Below, piece after piece: positions 60,304 through 64,000 of a DNA stretch of 64,000 bases. The stretch lies in the NCBI RefSeq assembly GCF_047324305.1, contig NZ_CP178740.1, positions 1 through 64,000 on the forward strand, given 5' to 3'. The translations under genes and the position numbers were made by a program. This stretch comes from Acerihabitans sp047324305. GTDB lineage: Bacteria; Pseudomonadota; Gammaproteobacteria; Enterobacterales; Enterobacteriaceae. The notes under the pieces are model-generated. The model saw nothing but the letters and a program-made list of their open reading frames with translations. It ran no database searches and had not been told where the DNA came from. Positions within the stretch are counted from its first letter, which is position 1; each line of letters begins with the position of its first letter.

Positions 60304-63300
60304 TGTGCTTTCTCCTGCGGGCGGTGGGTGCCGGCGAGCGCATTGCCCTGCGCGTCATCGTTATGTTCGTCGTCCAGCCAGTCGATACGGTCCATTTTGC
60401 GCACCACCACGAACTCGTCGCGGTTGGAGCCGACGGTGCCGTAATAATTAAAGCCGTAGGCCAGCTGGGCATAGCCGCCAATCATATGGGTGGGCTTGGG
60501 ACAGACCCGGGTAACGGAGTTATGGATACCGCCGCGCTGGCCGGTGATTTCCGAGCCGGGAATATTCACGATGCGCTCCTGGGCGTGGTACATCATGGTC
60601 ATGCCCGCCGGCACGCGCTGGCTGACCACCGCGCGGGCAATCAGCGCCCCGTTGGCGTTGAACGCCTCGATCCAGTCGTTATCGATGATGCCCAGCTCGC
60701 GGGCGTCGTCTTCGCTCAGCCAGACAATCGGCCCGCCGCGCGACAGGGTCAGCATCAGCAGGTTGTCGCTGAAGGTGGAGTGAATGCCCCATTTCTGGTG
60801 CGGCGTGAGGAAGTTCAGCGCTTTTTCCGGGTTGCCGTTGGGCTTGGCGTTAAGCAGCGGCGCCGCGGCGCGGGTATCAATGGGCGGGCGGTACACCAGC
60901 AGGCTTTCGCCAAAGGCGCGCATCCATTCATGATCCTGGTACAGCTGCTGGCGGCCGGAGAGCGTGCGCCAGGGGATAAGCTCATGCACATTGGTATAAC
61001 CGGCGCTGTAGGAGACATGCTCATCCTCCAGCCCGGACCAGGTGGGGCTGCTGATAATCTTGCGCGGCTGGGCCTGCACGTCGCGAAAACGGATTTTCTC
61101 GTCTTCCTTGTTCAGCGCCAGATGACGGTGATCGCGCCCGGTCATGACGCCCAGCGCCGCCCAGGCTTTTACCGCCACCTGGCCGTTGGTCTCCGGCGCC
61201 AGCGATAAAATCACCTCGGCGGCGTCGATGGCGGTATTGATATTGGGACGGCCGGCGGCGGCCCCCGTGGTTTTGGTCAGGTTGAGTTTTTTCAGGAAAT
61301 CAATTTCCACCTGGGTGTTCCAGCCGATGCCTTTACCGCCGTTGCCAAGCTTGTCCAGCAACGGTCCAAGGGAGGTAAAACGCTCATAGGTATTCGGGTA
61401 ATCCCGTTCCACCACCATGATATGCGGCGCGGTTTTGCCGGGGATCAGCTCGCATTCCCCTTTTTTCCAGTCCTCCACGCCCAGCGGCTGGGCCAGTTCG
61501 GCGGCGGAATCATGCTGGATAGGCAGGGTCACCACGTCGGTCTCCAGGCCCAGGTGCCCCTGGCAGACGCGCGAAAACGCCGCGGCGATGCCTTTATAGA
61601 TCTCCCAGTCGCTTTTCGAATCCCAGGCCGGGTCCACCGCCGCCGACAGCGGATGGATAAAGGGATGCATATCGGACGTATTCAGATCGTCTTTTTCATA
61701 CCAGGTGGCGGTGGGCAGCACGATATCGGAATACAGGCAGGTGCTGGACATGCGGAAATCCAGGGTCACCACCAGATCCAGTTTGCCTTCGCCGCCCTGC
61801 TCCCGCCATTCCACTTCTTCCGGCATAACGCCGCCCTGGCGCCCCAGATCCTCGCCCTGGATACCGTTTTCGGTGCCCAGCAGGTATTTGAGCATATATT
61901 CATGGCCCTTGCCCGACGAGCCGAGCAGGTTGGAGCGCCAGACGAACAGGTTGCGCGGGAAATTCTGCGGCGCGTCGGGCTGCTCGGCGGCAAAACGCAG
62001 CGCCCCGCTTTTCAGGCCGGCCACGGTATAGTCCACCGGCGACAGGCCGGCATCCCGCGCTTTGGCGGCGATATGCAGCGGATTGACGTCCAGCTGCGGC
62101 GCGGAAGGCAGCCAGCCCATGCGCTCGGCGCGCACGTTAAAGTCGATCAGGCTGCCGGTAAAGCGCGCGGGGTCCGCCAGCGGCGACAGCAGTTCCTGCG
62201 GCGCCAGGGTTTCATAGCGCCATTGGCTGGAGTGATTATAGAAAAACGAGGTGCTGTTCATATGGCGCGGCGGACGCTGCCAGTCCAGGCCGAACGCCAG
62301 CGGCAGCCAGCCGGTCTGCGGCCGCAGCTTTTCCTGACCGACGTAGTGCGCCCAGCCGCCGCCGCTCTGGCCCACGCAGCCGCAGAACACCAGCATATTG
62401 ATCAGGCCCCGGTAGCTCATGTCCATGTGATACCAGTGATTCAGCCCGGCGCCGACGATAATCATCGAACGGCCGTGGGTTTTATCGGCGTTATCGGCGA
62501 ATTCGCGCGCGATGCGGGCGATATTGTGCCGCGACACGCCGGTGATCTTCTCCGCCCAGGCCGGGGTATAGGCCTTGATATCGTCGTAATCGCGCGCGCA
62601 GTTGTCGTCGCCCAGTCCGCGATCGAGGCCGTAGTTGGCCAGCATTAAATCGTAGATGCTGGTCACCAGCGCCTCGCCGCCGCCGGCAAGCGTAAGGCGC
62701 TTGACCGGCAGTTTATGCAACAGGATATCGTTGAGCGGCACCGGGCTGAAATGCTCGCTGGGCGTGCCGCCAAAGTACGGGAACCCCACCTCCACCACCT
62801 GGTCGTGGCGGCCCAGCAGGCTGAGCTGTAATTTCACCTCCTGCCCGCTGCCGCCATCGCGCTGCTCCAGGTTCCATTTGCCCTGCTCGCCCCAGCGAAA
62901 GCCGATCGCCCCCTGCGGCGCCGTCAGCCCGCCGGTGTTTTCATCAATGGCCACGGTCTTCCACTGCGGGTTATTGTCCTGCCCCAGGCCGTCCACCAAA
63001 TCGGCGGCGCGCAGCAGGCGGCCGGCGGCGTAAAATCCCTGGGGCCGGGGTTCGAGCAGCACCAGCATCGGCAGGTCGCTGTAGCGCCTGACATAATCGA
63101 GGAAATAGCTGCTTTGCCGCTGCAGGTAAAACTCGCGCAAAATCACATGGCCCATCGCCAGCGCCATGGCGCTGTCGGTGCCCTGTTTCGGGCTGAGCCA
63201 TTGGTCGCACAGCTTGGCGATTTCGGCGTAATCGGGCGTCACCGCCACGGTCTTGGTGCCTTTATAGCGGGCCTCAGTAAAAAAGTGGGCGTCCGGGGTG

Positions 63301-64000
63301 CGTGTTTGCGGCACGTTGGAGCCCCAGGCGATGATATACGATGAGTTATACCAGTCGGCGGATTCCGGCACGTCGGTTTGCTCGCCCCAGGTCATCGGCG
63401 AGGCCGGCGGCAGATCGCAATACCAGTCGTAGAAACTCAGGCAGACGCCGCCTATCAGGGAAAGATAGCGCGCGCCGGCGGCATAGGAAATCATCGACAT
63501 GGCCGGGATCGGCGAAAAACCGATAATGCGATCCGGGCCATAGGTCTTGGCGGTATAGACATTGGCGGCGGCGATCAGCTCATTCACCTCGGCCCAGCTG
63601 GAGCGGATAAAGCCGCCGCGTCCGCGCGCCTGCTTATAGGCCCGGGTGGCCGCCGCGTCGCTCATGATGGCGGCCCAGGCGTCCACGGGATCGGCGTGCC
63701 GCGCGCGGGCTTCGCGCCAAAGGGTGAGCAGCAGCTTGCGCATCAGCGGATACTTCAGCCGGTTGGCGCTGTAGAGGTACCAGGAATAGCTTGCTCCCCG
63801 GGGACAGCCGCGCGGCTCATGGTTCGGCAGGTCCGGGCGGGTGCGCGGATAATCGGTCTGCTGGGTTTCCCAGGTGACCAGCCCGCTTTTGACATAAATT
63901 TTCCAGCTGCATGAACCGGTGCAGTTTACCCCATGGGTGGAGCGCACGATCTTGTCATGCTGCCAGCGGCTGCGGTAGCCTTCCTCCCAGTCGCGATTGG
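60300..64000 (-). CDS. narG: respiratory nitrate reductase alpha subunit, N-terminus beyond the window
   Basis: Molybdenum bis-MGD catalytic subunit that reduces nitrate to nitrite. The frame stays open to the right edge, whose last codons read NRDWEEGYRSRWQHDKIVRS. About the first 30 residues of a roughly 1247-residue protein are missing. The FS0 [4Fe-4S] site has STHGVNCTGSCSWKIY with the unusual His ligand; YCDLPPASPMTWGEQTDVPE and the SADWYNSSYIIAWGSN segment contain the Mo aspartate region. The C-terminal RGGIHNSVTRVCPKPTHMI is the cofactor-domain end. No frameshift is seen. narGHJI is read toward nfo; the promoter and any narK/narXL lie outside. Confidence 0.98.
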   Translation of the reverse strand, partial: NRDWEEGYRSRWQHDKIVRSTHGVNCTGSCSWKIYVKSGLVTWETQQTDYPRTRPDLPNHEPRGCPRGASYSWYLYSANRLKYPLMRKLLLTLWREARARHADPVDAWAAIMSDAAATRAYKQARGRGGFIRSSWAEVNELIAAANVYTAKTYGPDRIIGFSPIPAMSMISYAAGARYLSLIGGVCLSFYDWYCDLPPASPMTWGEQTDVPESADWYNSSYIIAWGSNVPQTRTPDAHFFTEARYKGTKTVAVTPDYAEIAKLCDQWLSPKQGTDSAMALAMGHVILREFYLQRQSSYFLDYVRRYSDLPMLVLLEPRPQGFYAAGRLLRAADLVDGLGQDNNPQWKTVAIDENTGGLTAPQGAIGFRWGEQGKWNLEQRDGGSGQEVKLQLSLLGRHDQVVEVGFPYFGGTPSEHFSPVPLNDILLHKLPVKRLTLAGGGEALVTSIYDLMLANYGLDRGLGDDNCARDYDDIKAYTPAWAEKITGVSRHNIARIAREFADNADKTHGRSMIIVGAGLNHWYHMDMSYRGLINMLVFCGCVGQSGGGWAHYVGQEKLRPQTGWLPLAFGLDWQRPPRHMNSTSFFYNHSSQWRYETLAPQELLSPLADPARFTGSLIDFNVRAERMGWLPSAPQLDVNPLHIAAKARDAGLSPVDYTVAGLKSGALRFAAEQPDAPQNFPRNLFVWRSNLLGSSGKGHEYMLKYLLGTENGIQGEDLGRQGGVMPEEVEWREQGGEGKLDLVVTLDFRMSSTCLYSDIVLPTATWYEKDDLNTSDMHPFIHPLSAAVDPAWDSKSDWEIYKGIAAAFSRVCQGHLGLETDVVTLPIQHDSAAELAQPLGVEDWKKGECELIPGKTAPHIMVVERDYPNTYERFTSLGPLLDKLGNGGKGIGWNTQVEIDFLKKLNLTKTTGAAAGRPNINTAIDAAEVILSLAPETNGQVAVKAWAALGVMTGRDHRHLALNKEDEKIRFRDVQAQPRKIISSPTWSGLEDEHVSYSAGYTNVHELIPWRTLSGRQQLYQDHEWMRAFGESLLVYRPPIDTRAAAPLLNAKPNGNPEKALNFLTPHQKWGIHSTFSDNLLMLTLSRGGPIVWLSEDDARELGIIDNDWIEAFNANGALIARAVVSQRVPAGMTMMYHAQERIVNIPGSEITGQRGGIHNSVTRVCPKPTHMIGGYAQLAYGFNYYGTVGSNRDEFVVVRKMDRIDWLDDEHNDDAQGNALAGTHRPQEKAQ

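Noticed and set aside
61422..62648. 408-codon plus-strand frame inside narG
   Set aside because: Antisense to a strongly conserved gene in GC-rich DNA; composition is His/Arg/Gln-rich and typical of shadow frames.

Overview
The window looks like the chromosome of a gammaproteobacterium of the order Enterobacterales. The gene order wza region - yegH - asmA - dcd - udk - mrp - metG - yohJK - cdd - sanA - mglBAC/galS - yeiB - folE - yeiG - lysP - yeiE - yeiH - nfo follows the 45-48 min part of the Escherichia coli map. The proteins are close to, but clearly diverged from, E. coli. The GC-rich backbone, an ams/cps-type exopolysaccharide cluster and abundant non-coding repeat DNA would fit a Pectobacteriaceae/Sodalis-like or Erwinia-like lineage. 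That placement is inference. No rRNA, tRNA, IS element or CRISPR array was seen.

Layout. (1) 1-13.6 kb: an AT-rich, leftward group-1 exopolysaccharide/capsule operon. It begins with a long leader holding a JUMPstart/ops element (13076-13113) and a possible RcsAB box, then wza-wzb-wzc, a hairpin attenuator, four glycosyltransferases, a Wzy-like polymerase, a large beta-helix protein and a fifth glycosyltransferase cut by the window edge. Three of these genes carry in-frame runs of 8-10 G, which could be phase-variation tracts. (2) 13.7-26.3 kb: GC-rich housekeeping genes (yegH, asmA, dcd, udk, a PAP2 phosphatase, mrp, metG). Inserted among them are a 2-ketogluconate-type kinase/reductase pair with a perfect 16-bp palindromic operator, and a Phd/PIN toxin-antitoxin pair. 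(3) 26.3-30.2 kb: a YdeE-like exporter, then about 1.6 kb of gene-free DNA. That stretch is an inverted duplication of about 250 bp around 17 copies of an 8-bp repeat, with a 10-copy 39-bp minisatellite on one side; a YjhH/YagE-like aldolase follows. (4) 30.3-35.9 kb: yohJK, a cdd with an unusual internal insertion, maeA, sanA and a YgdI/YgdR-type lipoprotein.

(5) 36.0-42.0 kb: a HigBA toxin-antitoxin module with twin palindromic operators, then the galactose operon mglBAC with galS. The mgl promoter shows a textbook class II CRP site (centre -41.5 from the inferred start) and a GalS operator. (6) 42.1-45.9 kb: eptA-pmrA-pmrB plus a small membrane protein, apparently one operon, preceded by a PmrA box. 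(7) 46.0-57.2 kb: yeiB, folE, a YbfB-type transporter divergent from a PtrR/YneJ-like LysR regulator, yeiG, hcxA, lysP, yeiE, yeiH, nfo. (8) 57.3-64.0 kb: the respiratory nitrate reductase operon narGHJI, with narG cut by the right edge.

Together the window covers surface polysaccharide synthesis, lipid A modification, sugar acid and galactose uptake, nucleotide salvage and anaerobic nitrate respiration.
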